Positions 16,158 to 25,800 of a stretch of DNA of 64,000 bases are shown piece after piece. The stretch comes from Aurantimonas sp. Leaf443. GTDB taxonomy: Bacteria; Pseudomonadota; Alphaproteobacteria; Rhizobiales; Rhizobiaceae. The translations under genes and the position numbers were made by a program. The notes beneath the pieces were generated by a model that was not told the DNA's origin, ran no database searches, and saw only the letters and a program-made list of their open reading frames with translations. The stretch covers positions 62,001 to 126,000 of the forward strand of contig NZ_LMRD01000009.1 in NCBI RefSeq assembly GCF_001425575.1. The letters are read 5' to 3'. Within the stretch, counting starts at the first letter, position 1. Every line of letters starts with the position of its first letter.

Positions 16158-18602
16158 ATGATCAGATTGCTCGGCTACTTCTTCGGGATCGGAGCGGTTC
16201 TGTTCCTGCTCGTGGCGGGCGGCATCGCCTGGTATGTCGAGGGCATGGCCAAGGACCTGCCGGACTACCAGGTCCTGGCCGACTACGAGCCGCCGGTGAC
16301 GACCCGCGTCCACGCCGCGGACGGCGCTCTCATGGCCGAATACGCCAAGGAGCGGCGCCTCTTCCTGCCCATCCAGGCCGTGCCCGCCCTCGTCAAGAAC
16401 GCCTTCCTCTCGGCCGAGGACAAGAATTTCTACACCCATCCCGGCGTCGACGTCGAAGGCATCGGCCGCGCCGTCCTCATGCAGATCAAGGGCGGCCCGC
16501 TGCAGGGCGGCTCGACCATCACCCAGCAGGTCGCCAAGAACTTCCTCCTCACCAACGAGCGTACCTACGATCGCAAGATCAAGGAGGCGATCCTCTCGCT
16601 GCGCATCGAGCAGGCCTATTCCAAGGACCGGATCCTCGAGCTCTATCTCAACGAGATCTATCTCGGCCTCGGCTCCTACGGGATCGCGGCGGCCTCTCTG
16701 TCCTATTTCGACAAGGCGGTGAACGAGCTGACGATCGACGAGGCGGCCTATCTGGCGGCGCTCCCGAAGGCGCCGGAGAACTACAACCCGTTCCGCTCCA
16801 AGGACGCGGCCGTCGCCCGGCGCAACTGGGTGATCGACCAGATGGTCTCCAACCGCTTCGTCTCGGCCGAGGACGGAGCGGCCGCCAAGGAGCGTCCGCT
16901 CGCCATCAACCCGCGCGCCTCCGGCCTCTACCTCGCCGCCTCGCAATATTTCACCGAGGACGTGCGCCGCGAGATCATCCAGCGCTACGGCGTCAAGGCC
17001 CTCTACGAGGGAGGCCTGTCGGTGCGCACCACGCTCGACCCCAAGCTCCAGTCCGAGGCGCTGGCCGCGCTGCGGCGCGGCCTCGTCGATTTCGACCAGG
17101 CGCGCGGCTATCGCGGTCCCGTCAAGACGATCGACATCGGCAGCGACTGGGGCAAGCCGCTCGGCGAGGTGCCGGCGCTCGCCGACGTGCCGGAATGGCG
17201 CCTCGCCGTCGTGCTCGGTGTCGAGACGGGCGGCGCGAGCATCGGCCTGCAGCCCGCGCGCACCGTTTCGGGCGCGCTCGGCAGCGACCGCGAGGTCGGC
17301 CGCATCGATCTGTCCGACATGAAATGGGCGCTGCGCCTCAACACGGCGACGCGCAAGGGCGGCGTGCGCGGGGCGGACGACGTCCTGTCGCGCGGCGACG
17401 TGGTCTATGTCGAGAAGAAGGGCGAGGGCGATTCCTACCGCCTGCGCCAGCCCCCCAAGGTGCAGGGCGCGCTCGTCTCGATGGAGCCGCGCACCGGCCG
17501 CGTGCTCGCCATGGTCGGCGGCTTCTCCTTCTCGGAATCGGAGTTCAACCGCGCGAGCCAGGCCTATCGCCAGCCCGGCTCCTCGTTCAAACCCTTCGTC
17601 TACGCCGCCGCCCTCGACAACGGCTACACGCCCGCCTCGGTCGTGCTGGACGCGCCGATATCGCTGCCGGACGGCAATGGCGGTTTCTGGACGCCGTCGA
17701 ACTACGGCGGCGGCTCCGCCGGCCCCTCGACGCTGCGCCTCGGCATCGAGAAGAGCCGCAACCTCATGACGGTGCGCCTCGCCAAGGACATGGGGATGGA
17801 ACTCGTGGCCGAATATGCCGAACGCTTCGGCATCTACGACAAGCTCGGCCGCTATCTGCCGATGGCGCTGGGCGCCGGCGAGACGACCGTGCTGCGCATG
17901 GTCTCGGCCTATTCGGTCATCGCCAACGGCGGTCGCTCGCTCGAGCCGTCGATGATCGACCGCGTGCAGGACCGGTACGGGCGCACGATCTACCGCCACG
18001 ACGAGCGCCGCTGCGCCACCTGCAACGAGCCGAGCTTCGAGAACCAGCCCGAGCCCGAACTCGTCGACGAGCGCGACCAGGTTCTCGATCCGATGACGGC
18101 CTACCAGATCACCTCCATGATGGAGGGCGTCGTCCAGCGCGGCACGGCGACGATCCTGAAGGAGCTCGGCGTGCCCGTCGCCGGCAAGACCGGCACGACC
18201 AACGACGAGAAGGACGCCTGGTTCGTCGGCTTCACGCCCGATCTCGTGACGGGCGTCTACATGGGCTACGACAATCCCCAGCCCATGGGCCACGGCTCGA
18301 CGGGCGGCGGCCTCGCGGCGCCGATCTTCCTCGACTTCATGCGCGACGCGCTGAAGGGCAAGCCGCCGGTGGACTTCAACGTGCCCGAGGGCATGGAGCT
18401 CATCGCGGTCAACCGCAAGACCGGCATGCGCGCCGGCGAGGGCGGCTCGGACTCCATCATGGAGGCCTTCAAGCCCGGCACCGGCCCCTCCGACAGCTAC
18501 GACGTGATCGGCATGGACGCCGTGGCCGCCTCCGACACGCGCCGCGAAGTCTCGCCGGAGGCCTCGCAGGCGATCGTGCAGGGTGCGGGCGGGCTGTTCT
18601 AG
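16158..18602 (+). CDS. mrcA: Bifunctional penicillin-binding protein 1A
   Basis: Class A PBP of 814 residues that polymerises glycan strands and cross-links peptides in the periplasm. One N-terminal membrane anchor (about residues 3-27). The GT51 glycosyltransferase domain contains FLSAEDKNFYTHPGVD with the catalytic Glu and GGSTITQQVAKNFLL. An OB-like insert precedes the transpeptidase. All three penicillin-binding motifs are found: S475-S-F-K478, S533-R-N535, and K677-T-G-T. The start ATG 16158 is preceded by GGAG. A terminator follows 35 nt after the stop. Together with the amidase and the M23 peptidase nearby this is a peptidoglycan neighbourhood. Confidence 0.97.
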   Translation: MIRLLGYFFGIGAVLFLLVAGGIAWYVEGMAKDLPDYQVLADYEPPVTTRVHAADGALMAEYAKERRLFLPIQAVPALVKNAFLSAEDKNFYTHPGVDVEGIGRAVLMQIKGGPLQGGSTITQQVAKNFLLTNERTYDRKIKEAILSLRIEQAYSKDRILELYLNEIYLGLGSYGIAAASLSYFDKAVNELTIDEAAYLAALPKAPENYNPFRSKDAAVARRNWVIDQMVSNRFVSAEDGAAAKERPLAINPRASGLYLAASQYFTEDVRREIIQRYGVKALYEGGLSVRTTLDPKLQSEALAALRRGLVDFDQARGYRGPVKTIDIGSDWGKPLGEVPALADVPEWRLAVVLGVETGGASIGLQPARTVSGALGSDREVGRIDLSDMKWALRLNTATRKGGVRGADDVLSRGDVVYVEKKGEGDSYRLRQPPKVQGALVSMEPRTGRVLAMVGGFSFSESEFNRASQAYRQPGSSFKPFVYAAALDNGYTPASVVLDAPISLPDGNGGFWTPSNYGGGSAGPSTLRLGIEKSRNLMTVRLAKDMGMELVAEYAERFGIYDKLGRYLPMALGAGETTVLRMVSAYSVIANGGRSLEPSMIDRVQDRYGRTIYRHDERRCATCNEPSFENQPEPELVDERDQVLDPMTAYQITSMMEGVVQRGTATILKELGVPVAGKTGTTNDEKDAWFVGFTPDLVTGVYMGYDNPQPMGHGSTGGGLAAPIFLDFMRDALKGKPPVDFNVPEGMELIAVNRKTGMRAGEGGSDSIMEAFKPGTGPSDSYDVIGMDAVAASDTRREVSPEASQAIVQGAGGLF

Positions 18603-18636
18603 CCAAGCGGCGCCACGGCCCCTATACAGCCTTCGC

Positions 18637-18664
18637 AAGGGGCGGGCGTTCAGTCCGCCCCTTT
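18637..18664 (+). terminator. Terminator after PBP1a gene
   Basis: Stem AAGGGGCGG / CCGCCCCTT (9 bp, loop of 9 nt) followed by TTTCGCTTG, located 35 nt after the PBP1a stop and about 60 nt before the prfB start. It suggests prfB is transcribed mainly from its own promoter. Confidence 0.7.
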
Positions 18665-18722
18665 CGCTTGACCGGAGGCCCGAGCCTCCGCCCTGCAACA
18701 CCGAACGACGGGAGATCGAGGC

Positions 18723-19851
18723 TTGCGTGCCGAAATCGAGACCATGGTCGACGAAATCCAGCAGGCCATAAGCCTGCTGAGGAGGCATCTTTGACTGGGA
18801 TCAGTCCCTCAGACGCCTGAACATCCTCAATAGCCAGGCCGAGGATCCCTCGATCTGGAACGACCCGGCCGAAGCCCAGAAGCTGATGCGCGAGCGCCAG
18901 CAGCTGGACGAGGCGATCGGCGCCATCAACTCGCTGCAGCAGCGGCTCGACGACAATATCGAGCTGATCGGCATGGGCGAGGAGGAAGGCGACAAGGAGA
19001 TCGTGCGGGACGCCGAGGACGGCATCCGGGCGGTGCGTTCGGAGGTCGCCAAGCGGCAGATCGAGACCCTCCTCTCCGGCGAGGCCGACGGCAACGACAC
19101 CTATGTCGAGGTCCATTCCGGGGCCGGCGGCACGGAGAGCCAGGACTGGGCGGCGATGCTCCTGCGCATGTACATGCGCTGGGCCGAGCGCTCGAAGATG
19201 AAGGTGGAACTGCTCGAGCAGCATGCCGGCGAAGAGGCGGGCATCAAGTCGGCGACGCTGATGGTCAAGGGCCACAACGCCTACGGCTTCATGAAGACCG
19301 AATCGGGCGTGCACCGTCTCGTGCGCATCTCGCCCTATGACAGCCAGGCGCGGCGGCACACGTCCTTCGCGTCGGTCTGGGTCTATCCGGTGGTGGACGA
19401 TTCGATCACGATCGACATCAACGAGTCGGACTGCCGCATCGACACCTACCGCTCGTCCGGCGCCGGCGGCCAGCACGTGAACACGACCGACTCGGCGGTG
19501 CGCATCACGCACATTCCGACGAATATCGTGGTGCAGTGCCAGAGCGAGCGCTCGCAGCACAAGAACCGGGCGACCGCCTGGAACATGCTGCGCGCCCGGC
19601 TCTACGAGGCCGAGCTGGAACGGCGCGAGGCCGAGGCGAACGCCCAGGCCGCGTCGAAGACGGATATCGGCTGGGGTCACCAGATCCGGTCCTACGTCCT
19701 CCAGCCGTACCAGCTGGTGAAGGACCTGCGCACCGGCGTCGAGCGCACCACGCCCCAGGAGGTGCTGGACGGCGACATCGACGAGTTCATGGAAGCGGCG
19801 CTCGCCCATCGCGTCCATGGCGGCGACGAGGCCATCGCCGACGTCGACTGA
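18723..19851 (+). CDS. prfB: Peptide chain release factor 2 with programmed +1 frameshift
   Basis: RF2 ends translation at UGA and UAA. The gene is read in two pieces: 18723-18791 from a TTG start (first residues [14 protein letters not shown]), then a +1 shift past an in-frame TGA at 18792-18794, resuming at GAC (18793). The joined product is about 375 residues, as expected for the family. The catalytic loop [15 protein letters not shown] has GGQ at about 248-250. The stop-codon recognition tripeptide, normally SPF, reads S-P-Y at about 203-205 ([13 protein letters not shown]). An internal ATG at 18744 is an alternative start. Without the shift only a 23-residue peptide is made, so the gene senses RF2 supply. 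It ends at a strong UUCG-loop terminator. Confidence 0.96.
18780..18795 (+). promoter_or_regulatory. RF2 autoregulatory +1 frameshift site
   Basis: AGGAGG (18780-18785, internal Shine-Dalgarno-like), 3-nt spacer CAT, then the slippery CTT TGA C (18789-18795). This has the same arrangement and the same 3-nt spacing as the classic E. coli prfB site. Slow decoding of UGA when RF2 is scarce lets tRNA-Leu slip from CUU to UUU. Confidence 0.95.
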
Positions 19852-19878
19852 GGTCGCGCCGGGTTCGGAGTCTGGAGA

Positions 19879-19904
19879 GGGCGGTCCTTCGGGGCCGCCC
19901 TTTT
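19879..19904 (+). terminator. Rho-independent terminator of prfB
   Basis: Stem GGGCGG-TCC / GGG-CCGCCC capped by a C(TTCG)G tetraloop, followed by TTTTCGTTT. It lies 27 nt after the prfB stop and before the convergent M23 peptidase gene. Confidence 0.9.
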
Positions 19905-19923
19905 CGTTTGCGCGGGGAAGCCG

Positions 19924-21231
19924 TCAGCCGATCTCGGCGATGCGCTCGCCGATGCGGAAGAAGCGCTGCGGGTCGATGGCCTGGCCGTCGCGGCGGATCT
20001 CGTAGTGGAGATGCGGCCCTGTGCTGCGGCCGGTGGAGCCGGAGGCGCCCAGCGCCGAGCCGCGGTCGACGCTCTGCCCGACCGCGACGTCGATCCGCGC
20101 CAGATGGGCGTAGCGCGTGGTGATGCCGTTGCCGTGATCGATCTCGACCAGGTTGCCGTAGCCGCCGCTCGGACCTGCCGAGACGACCCGGCCGGCGGCG
20201 GTGGAGAGAACCGGCGCGCCCGGCGAGACGGCGTAGTCGATGCCGGCATGGAGCGCCGAACGGTTCAGGAACGGATCCGGCCGCACGCCGAAGGTGGAGG
20301 AGACGAGGCTCGCGGCCATGGGCTGGCGCAGCGGCAGCGTGTCGGCGACGTCCCGGGCCTGCTGAAACGCGTCGAGCGCCGTCTCGAGTTCGGCGCAGCT
20401 CTCGTCGAAATCGGTCGCCGCAGGCGCCGGCTCGAAGGGCCCGCCGATGCCGCGCGCCGGAGCCTCCAGCCGCTGCGGGGTGGCGAGGCCCTCCGCGCGC
20501 AGCACGGTCGCGATCCTCACCGCCTTGCGTCGCGCTTCCTCGGCGAGAACGCGAACCTGACCGAGTTGCCCCTCGGCGGCCCGCACCGTCCGGTCGATCT
20601 CCCCGAACATGCTGTCGGACGCTTCCCGCAGCGTTGCGGCCGCGGCGAAGCCGGTCGAGGCCGGTTGCGGAGCGAGTGCGGAGACGCGGTCGAGCGCGGC
20701 GGAGGAGGCGACCGGGGCGAAGCCGAGAAGGCTTGGCGCGGCGGCCGTCCGGTCGGCGGGACCGTCGCCGCGTCCGGCATCGCCCGGTCGGGCGGTCGGC
20801 AGCGGGGCGGGGGGAGGCAGGAGGCCGGTCGCGGCGGCGCGTTCGAGAAGCGGGCCGAGCCGGTCGTAGCGCTCGGCCAGCTGTTCCTGCTGGTCGAGGA
20901 GCACATCCACCTTCGTCTGCACCGTCTTCTGGGCGATCACCTGCCGGCTCTTCAGCATGTCGAGCTGGGCGCGCAGGAGGGTGATGCGCTGCTCGTAGGC
21001 GCTCGCCGTCTCGCGCTGGCCGGCCGCGATCGTGGCGTTGATGTCGTCGCCCATGACGTAGAGGACCGGCAGCGCCAGAAGGGCCGCCGCCGCGCTGCAG
21101 GCGAGGACGCCCGCCGCCAGGAGCGTGCGGTGGCCGATCGTCACGTGGCGCACCGAATCGCCGCGGGCGAGGATCAGCGTGTGCGGAACCCTGCGCGCGC
21201 CGAAGCTCGTCGTCTTTTCGTGGAGAGGCAT
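19924..21231 (-). CDS. M23 family metallopeptidase (LytM domain) with membrane anchor and coiled coil
   Basis: A 435-residue inner-membrane anchored endopeptidase-like protein. A cytoplasmic N-terminus of about 35 residues is followed by one membrane segment (LLAAGVLACSAAAALLALPVLYV). A predicted coiled coil with Gln/Leu/Glu heptads covers about residues 70-135 (EQRITLLRAQLDMLKSRQ). A Pro/Ala-rich linker leads to the C-terminal LytM domain with zinc ligands in ALHAGIDYA and GPHLHYEIRRDG. The first H-x(n)-D pair and the HxH are intact, so it may be an active D,D-endopeptidase. Rhizobial M23 proteins of this architecture take part in polar growth; assigning that role is inference. Convergent with prfB. 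Confidence 0.9.
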   Translation of the reverse strand: MPLHEKTTSFGARRVPHTLILARGDSVRHVTIGHRTLLAAGVLACSAAAALLALPVLYVMGDDINATIAAGQRETASAYEQRITLLRAQLDMLKSRQVIAQKTVQTKVDVLLDQQEQLAERYDRLGPLLERAAATGLLPPPAPLPTARPGDAGRGDGPADRTAAAPSLLGFAPVASSAALDRVSALAPQPASTGFAAAATLREASDSMFGEIDRTVRAAEGQLGQVRVLAEEARRKAVRIATVLRAEGLATPQRLEAPARGIGGPFEPAPAATDFDESCAELETALDAFQQARDVADTLPLRQPMAASLVSSTFGVRPDPFLNRSALHAGIDYAVSPGAPVLSTAAGRVVSAGPSGGYGNLVEIDHGNGITTRYAHLARIDVAVGQSVDRGSALGASGSTGRSTGPHLHYEIRRDGQAIDPQRFFRIGERIAEIG

Positions 21232-21344
21232 GGCTTCGTCCGACCTGAATCAGGGCGCCCGGAGGGAGCGGCAGGTCGATTAGAAAGCGTTAGGGTTAAC
21301 GCCTTCCTAAGGCGCGGCCCCGTGCGGGGACGCTCGCACGACGG

Positions 21345-22166
21345 TCAGCTCGAAAGCGGCGAGAGGGCGCGGTAGAAGGTCGGCGTGAGGCCGGCTTCGG
21401 CGCGCGCCCGGTCGTTGAAGGGCGCCTTCACCTCGCCGCGGAAGCAGGCGCGCACGAGCGTGCCGAACCGCTCGGCGGGGTTCACCCGCTCGCGGGCGCA
21501 GAGGAAGCGGAACCACTTGGCCCCGATCGCGACATGCTTCTTCTCGTCCTCGTAGATGATGGAGAGGATGGCCGCCGTCTCGTCGTCTCCCACCGCGTTC
21601 AGCTTCTCGAGGAGCGAGGGCGTGACGTCGAGCCCGCGTGCCTCGAGGATGAGGGGCACGATGGCGAGGCGAGAGGCGAGATCGTGCGCCGTCACCTCCA
21701 CGGCCTGCCACAGCCCGTCATGGGCCGGAAGCGCGCCGTAATGCGAGCCGAGCACGCGAAGGCGCTCCGAGAGGAGGCCGAAATGCTTCGCCTCTTCCAT
21801 CGCCACCGTCATCCAGCCGTCGAAGAAGGAGCGCGGCACGCGCTCGACGGCGAAGCGCGCGACGATATCGAGCGCGAGGTCGATGGCGTTCAGTTCGATA
21901 TGGGCCAGCGCATGGATCAGGGCGATCCGCCCCTCCGGCGTATGCACGGAGCGCCGCTTCACCGTGCGCGGCGGCACGAGGTCGGGCTTGGCCGGGCGCC
22001 CCGGCCGCGCGGGCAGCGGCGGGTCGAGCGGGGCATGGAGGCCGAGGCGCCGCTCGAACCAGAGGGTGCCCGCCTCCTGCGTCCGCCGGGCCTTCTGCGC
22101 GAGATCGGCCTCGCCCAGCGCCTCGATCGCGGCCTGCCGCAGCGTCTGCGGGCGCGCCTCGCTCAT
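21345..22166 (-). CDS. DUF455 ferritin-like protein
   Basis: A 273-residue protein of the DUF455 family with a ferritin-like four-helix core. Metal-ligand candidates are spread as expected: ALAHIELNAIDLALD (Glu and His), MTVAMEEAKHFGLL (EExxH), and SIIYEDEKKHVAIGAKWF (ExxxH). The pattern suggests a di-iron site; related proteins include MiaE-like and oxygenase-type enzymes, but the substrate is unknown. The ATG overlaps the peroxiredoxin stop by 4 nt (ATGA), which indicates coupling and a possible link to redox stress or iron handling. Cytoplasmic; no signal peptide. Confidence 0.85.
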   Translation of the reverse strand: MSEARPQTLRQAAIEALGEADLAQKARRTQEAGTLWFERRLGLHAPLDPPLPARPGRPAKPDLVPPRTVKRRSVHTPEGRIALIHALAHIELNAIDLALDIVARFAVERVPRSFFDGWMTVAMEEAKHFGLLSERLRVLGSHYGALPAHDGLWQAVEVTAHDLASRLAIVPLILEARGLDVTPSLLEKLNAVGDDETAAILSIIYEDEKKHVAIGAKWFRFLCARERVNPAERFGTLVRACFRGEVKAPFNDRARAEAGLTPTFYRALSPLSS

Positions 22167-22636
22167 GCCGCGACCGTGCGGGCGGCGGCGAGCACCGCCT
22201 CGGCATGGCCGGGCACCTTCACCTTCGGCCAGACGGCGGCGATGGTTCCGGTCGCGTCGACGAGCAGCGTGGAACGCTCGACGCCCATGTAGCTGCGCCC
22301 GTACATGCTCTTCTCCACCCAGGCGCCCGCGGCTTCCAGCAGGCTCTTTTCCTCGTCGGCGAGAAGCCTGACCTTCAACCCGTGCTTGTCGCGGAACTTG
22401 GCGTGCTTCTTCGCCGAATCCGGCGAGACGCCGATGACCGGCACGTCGATCGCGGCGAATTCGCTCTCGAGCGCGGTGAAGTCGATCGCCTCCTTCGTGC
22501 AGCCGGTGGTATCGTCCTTCGGGTAGAAATACAGAACGAAGGGGCGGCCCTTGAGATCGGCAAGCGATACCGTGGCGCCGCCTTCGTCCGGCAGGGCGAA
22601 GTCGGGGCAGGGGGAACCGACGGTCAGGGTCGTCAT
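22163..22636 (-). CDS. bcp: Thiol peroxidase of the BCP/PrxQ family
   Basis: A 157-residue thioredoxin-dependent peroxiredoxin that reduces hydrogen and organic peroxides. Seen: GSPCPDFALPDEGG, PFVLYFYPKDDTTGCTKEAIDF with the peroxidatic Cys in TTGCTKE, and VIGVSPDSAKKHAKFRDKHG. The second cysteine found five residues later in many BCPs (CTKEAC pattern) is replaced by Ile/Asp, so this may work as a 1-Cys enzyme or use another resolving Cys, possibly the one at CPDFALP. It is the upstream member of a coupled pair with the DUF455 gene and diverges from the AsmA-like gene. Confidence 0.93.
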   Translation of the reverse strand: MTTLTVGSPCPDFALPDEGGATVSLADLKGRPFVLYFYPKDDTTGCTKEAIDFTALESEFAAIDVPVIGVSPDSAKKHAKFRDKHGLKVRLLADEEKSLLEAAGAWVEKSMYGRSYMGVERSTLLVDATGTIAAVWPKVKVPGHAEAVLAAARTVAA

Positions 22637-22876
22637 CGTGCCATCCTTTCGGCGGATTGAACTGGGAGAGCGCCGGTCGGTCGAAGCGGCGGCGTGCGCG
22701 GTGGCACGGCCTGTGGCGCCTCGGCGCAGATTTCGGCCGGTCCTGGTTCTTTTCAAGAGCCGCGCCAGCTTGGTCTGCCAGCATGGGCCGGGTTCGAGGC
22801 GGGGAGTGACAGGGATGCGGCAGGCCTTTGCGGCGCGTGCGTTTTCGCGCCCCGCCCATGGCGAGGGCACGGCTCT

Positions 22877-25800
22877 TTGACGCGCCTTCTGGCCGGGTTC
22901 GCCAGCCTTCTCGTCGCCATCGTCCTCTGCCTCGCCGCCGCGGTCGGCTACCTGACGGCGACGCCCGCCGGGCAGGCCTTCCTGCGCGGCCATGTCGAGC
23001 GCCTGGCGTCCGCCGCGCTCGGGCCGGACATTGAAGTCGAACTCGGTGCCCAGCGTCTCGACTTCGCGGCGCGCGGCGCGGTCGGCATCGCCTTCGACGA
23101 CGTCGTCCTGCGCCATCGGACCGACAGGACCCGTCTGGCCACCTTGTCGCAAGGGTCGGTCGGCGTCAGCATCGGCGCGCTCCTGCGCGGGCGTGTCGAT
23201 CTCGACGCGATCCGCATCGACGGCCTGCGCGTCGATCCCTCGCTCGCCGACCGGTTCGGCTCCGGCACGCCCGATCCCGACCGGATCATCGCCGGCATCG
23301 ACAGGGGCATCGCCGCCCTGCGCCGGCTCGGTCTCTCCAGCATCGAGATCGAGGATGCCGGGCTGATCGACCGGCCGCAGGGCCCGCGCCTCGTCTCGCT
23401 CGACCTGACCGAAGAGGGCGCGGACACGTTCGCCCTCGCCGCGACGGTCCGCGTGGCCGACCGGCTGATCGCGGCCGACGCCTCGGCCACGCTTGCCGCC
23501 GATGCCGACCGGCTCCAGGCCCTTTCCATCGCGGTGCCCGACATCGCGCTCGTCTCGCCGGGCGATGGAGCGGCCTCCGGCGCGACGCTGGGCCTTGCGC
23601 TCTCGACGAGCGTATCGGCCGGAACGCGCACCTTCCTCCTGGCCGCCGACGCCGCCGTGCCCCTGCACGAGCCGGTCGAGGCCCTCGGGTCGCCCGCGCC
23701 CGGCGACGCGGCCCGTCACGTGACGCTGCCCGAGCGGACCCGGATCGAACTCGCCTATGTCGAAGGCTCGGGATCGCTCTCGCTTCGGCCGCTGCGCCTC
23801 GACTTCGGGAGGGCGGCCGCCACGCTCGAAGGCCGCATCGCATTGCGGGCGGACGAGCGCGGCGCGCGCGGCATCGAGCTTTCGACGCGCGAACTCGTCT
23901 CCACGGTCGGTGCGGACCCGCAGACCGCCGAGGCGGCGCGCCTGTCCGTCTCGGGCGCTCTCGAGGCGGACGGCACGCTCGACCTCCCGAAGCTTCGGCT
24001 CGAGGCGGGGGGCGGCACCATCGACGGTTCGGCCCGCTGGACCGGCGGAACGGGGCCGGACAGCCGGATCGGCGTGTCGCTTGCCGGCGAGAATGTCTCG
24101 GCCGCGGCCGTGCGGGCCTTCTGGCCCGTGCTGATCGCCCCCGAGACACGCGACTGGGTGCTGAAGCATGTCGATCCCGCGGGCGCCGTGGCGGATGCGC
24201 GCTTCGAGTTCGGCGTCAGCTGGCCGCGGCTCGTCGAGATGACCGTGCCCGGCCACGGGCCGTCTCCCGAGGAACTGCGTCTCGACGCGCGCATCGTCGC
24301 CGCCGGCTTCGGTGTTCTGGAAACTATGCCCCGGTTGCGAAACGTGTCGCTGCGCGTCGCGGTGGCCGGCGGCGATACGCGCATCGACTTCGACGAGGGG
24401 CGCATCGACGGCGCGGAGGGCGTGACGGTGAAGCCGTCCTCCATCGCGTTCCATCGCCGCGATGTCGGGCGCGTCGGCGCCGAAGTCGCGCTCGCTTTGT
24501 CCGGCGACCTCGGCGAGATGCTGGCCGTCGCCGACAACCCGCCGATCCGCGCGCTCGATCGCATCGGCTGGAAGCGCGAGGATGTCTCGGGCCGGGCCGA
24601 TGTCGCGATTGCCGTCGATCTGGGTCTCGGGCGCGGCGTGGCGCAGTCGGACATCCTGGAAAACTGGTCGGTGCTCGCCGACGTGAAGGGCGCCGACCTC
24701 AGGCGCAGCATCGAGGGGCGCCGGCTGGCGAATCTGACGGGGACCGTCAGCGTCTCGCCCGGCACGGCCATCGGCACGCTCGACGGCACGCTGGACGGCA
24801 TTCCCGCCCGGATCGAGTTCACCCGCCCGTTCGCGCCCGACCCGGTCGGCACGCCCAGCCTCGCGATCGAGGCGAAGCTCTCCGACGCGGTTCTCGCCGA
24901 CCGGCTGCCGGGCCTGAAAACTCTCCTCGACGGTCCGGTGGCCGCCAAGCTGGTGCAGGCGGGCGAGGCATTCGATGCCGAGATCGACCTGCGCGACGCG
25001 CGGCTGACCCTGCCGGGCGTCGAATGGACCAAGGGCAAGGGTGTGCCCGCGAAGCTGACCTTCAAGGCGGCCTTCTCCGAGGGCGGCCTCACCCGCGTCA
25101 GCGACGCGAAGCTCTCGGGCGAGGGATTTGCGGCCGTCGGCGCGGCCGAGATCGATCGCGAGGGGCTCAAGACCCTGCAGCTCGACCGGGCCGTCTTCAA
25201 TGCGGGCGACGACTTCCGCCTGCAGTTGCAGCGTACGAAGAACGGGCTTTCGGCGGTCCTCAAGGGCGACCAGTTCGACGCGCGGCCGATCCTCGCGAGC
25301 CTTCGCGCCTCGGCCGGCCGCAAGGGCGGTGGCGGCGGGGGCGGCGCGCGCGATCTCGACGTCACCGTCGATCTCGGCCGCCTCGTCGGCTTCGGCAAGG
25401 AGACCCTGCGCGGCGTCTCGCTCGCCTTCGCACAGCGCGGCGGACGCCTCGCGAGCGCCCGGTTCGACGGCGAGAGCCCAAGTTCCGCGCCGCTCAGCCT
25501 CGCGCTCGACGGCGAGAAGGGCGTGCGCCGCCTGTCGCTCGCGACCTCGGATGCCGGCGTGCTCCTGCGCTTTGCCGGCGTCTATCCCCGCATGGCCGGG
25601 GGTCAGGCGCGGGTCGAGCTGCAAGGCTCCGACAAGGCCGGCTATACCGGCGCCCTGCGCATCGACGGATTCACGCTCGTCGACGAGCCGCGGCTCGCCA
25701 GCCTCGTCGGCACCACGTCGTCTTCGGACGACGCGTCGCTCGCCCGCGCCATCGGCCGCGACATCGAGGTGGCGAACGCCTATTTCGACACCGCCTCCCT

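Noticed and set aside
15960-18788. A 942-codon reverse-strand open frame opposite the PBP1a gene
   Set aside because: It is the antisense shadow of a well-supported gene. Its His/Arg/Val/Leu/Gly-rich sequence has no domain and no ribosome-binding site.
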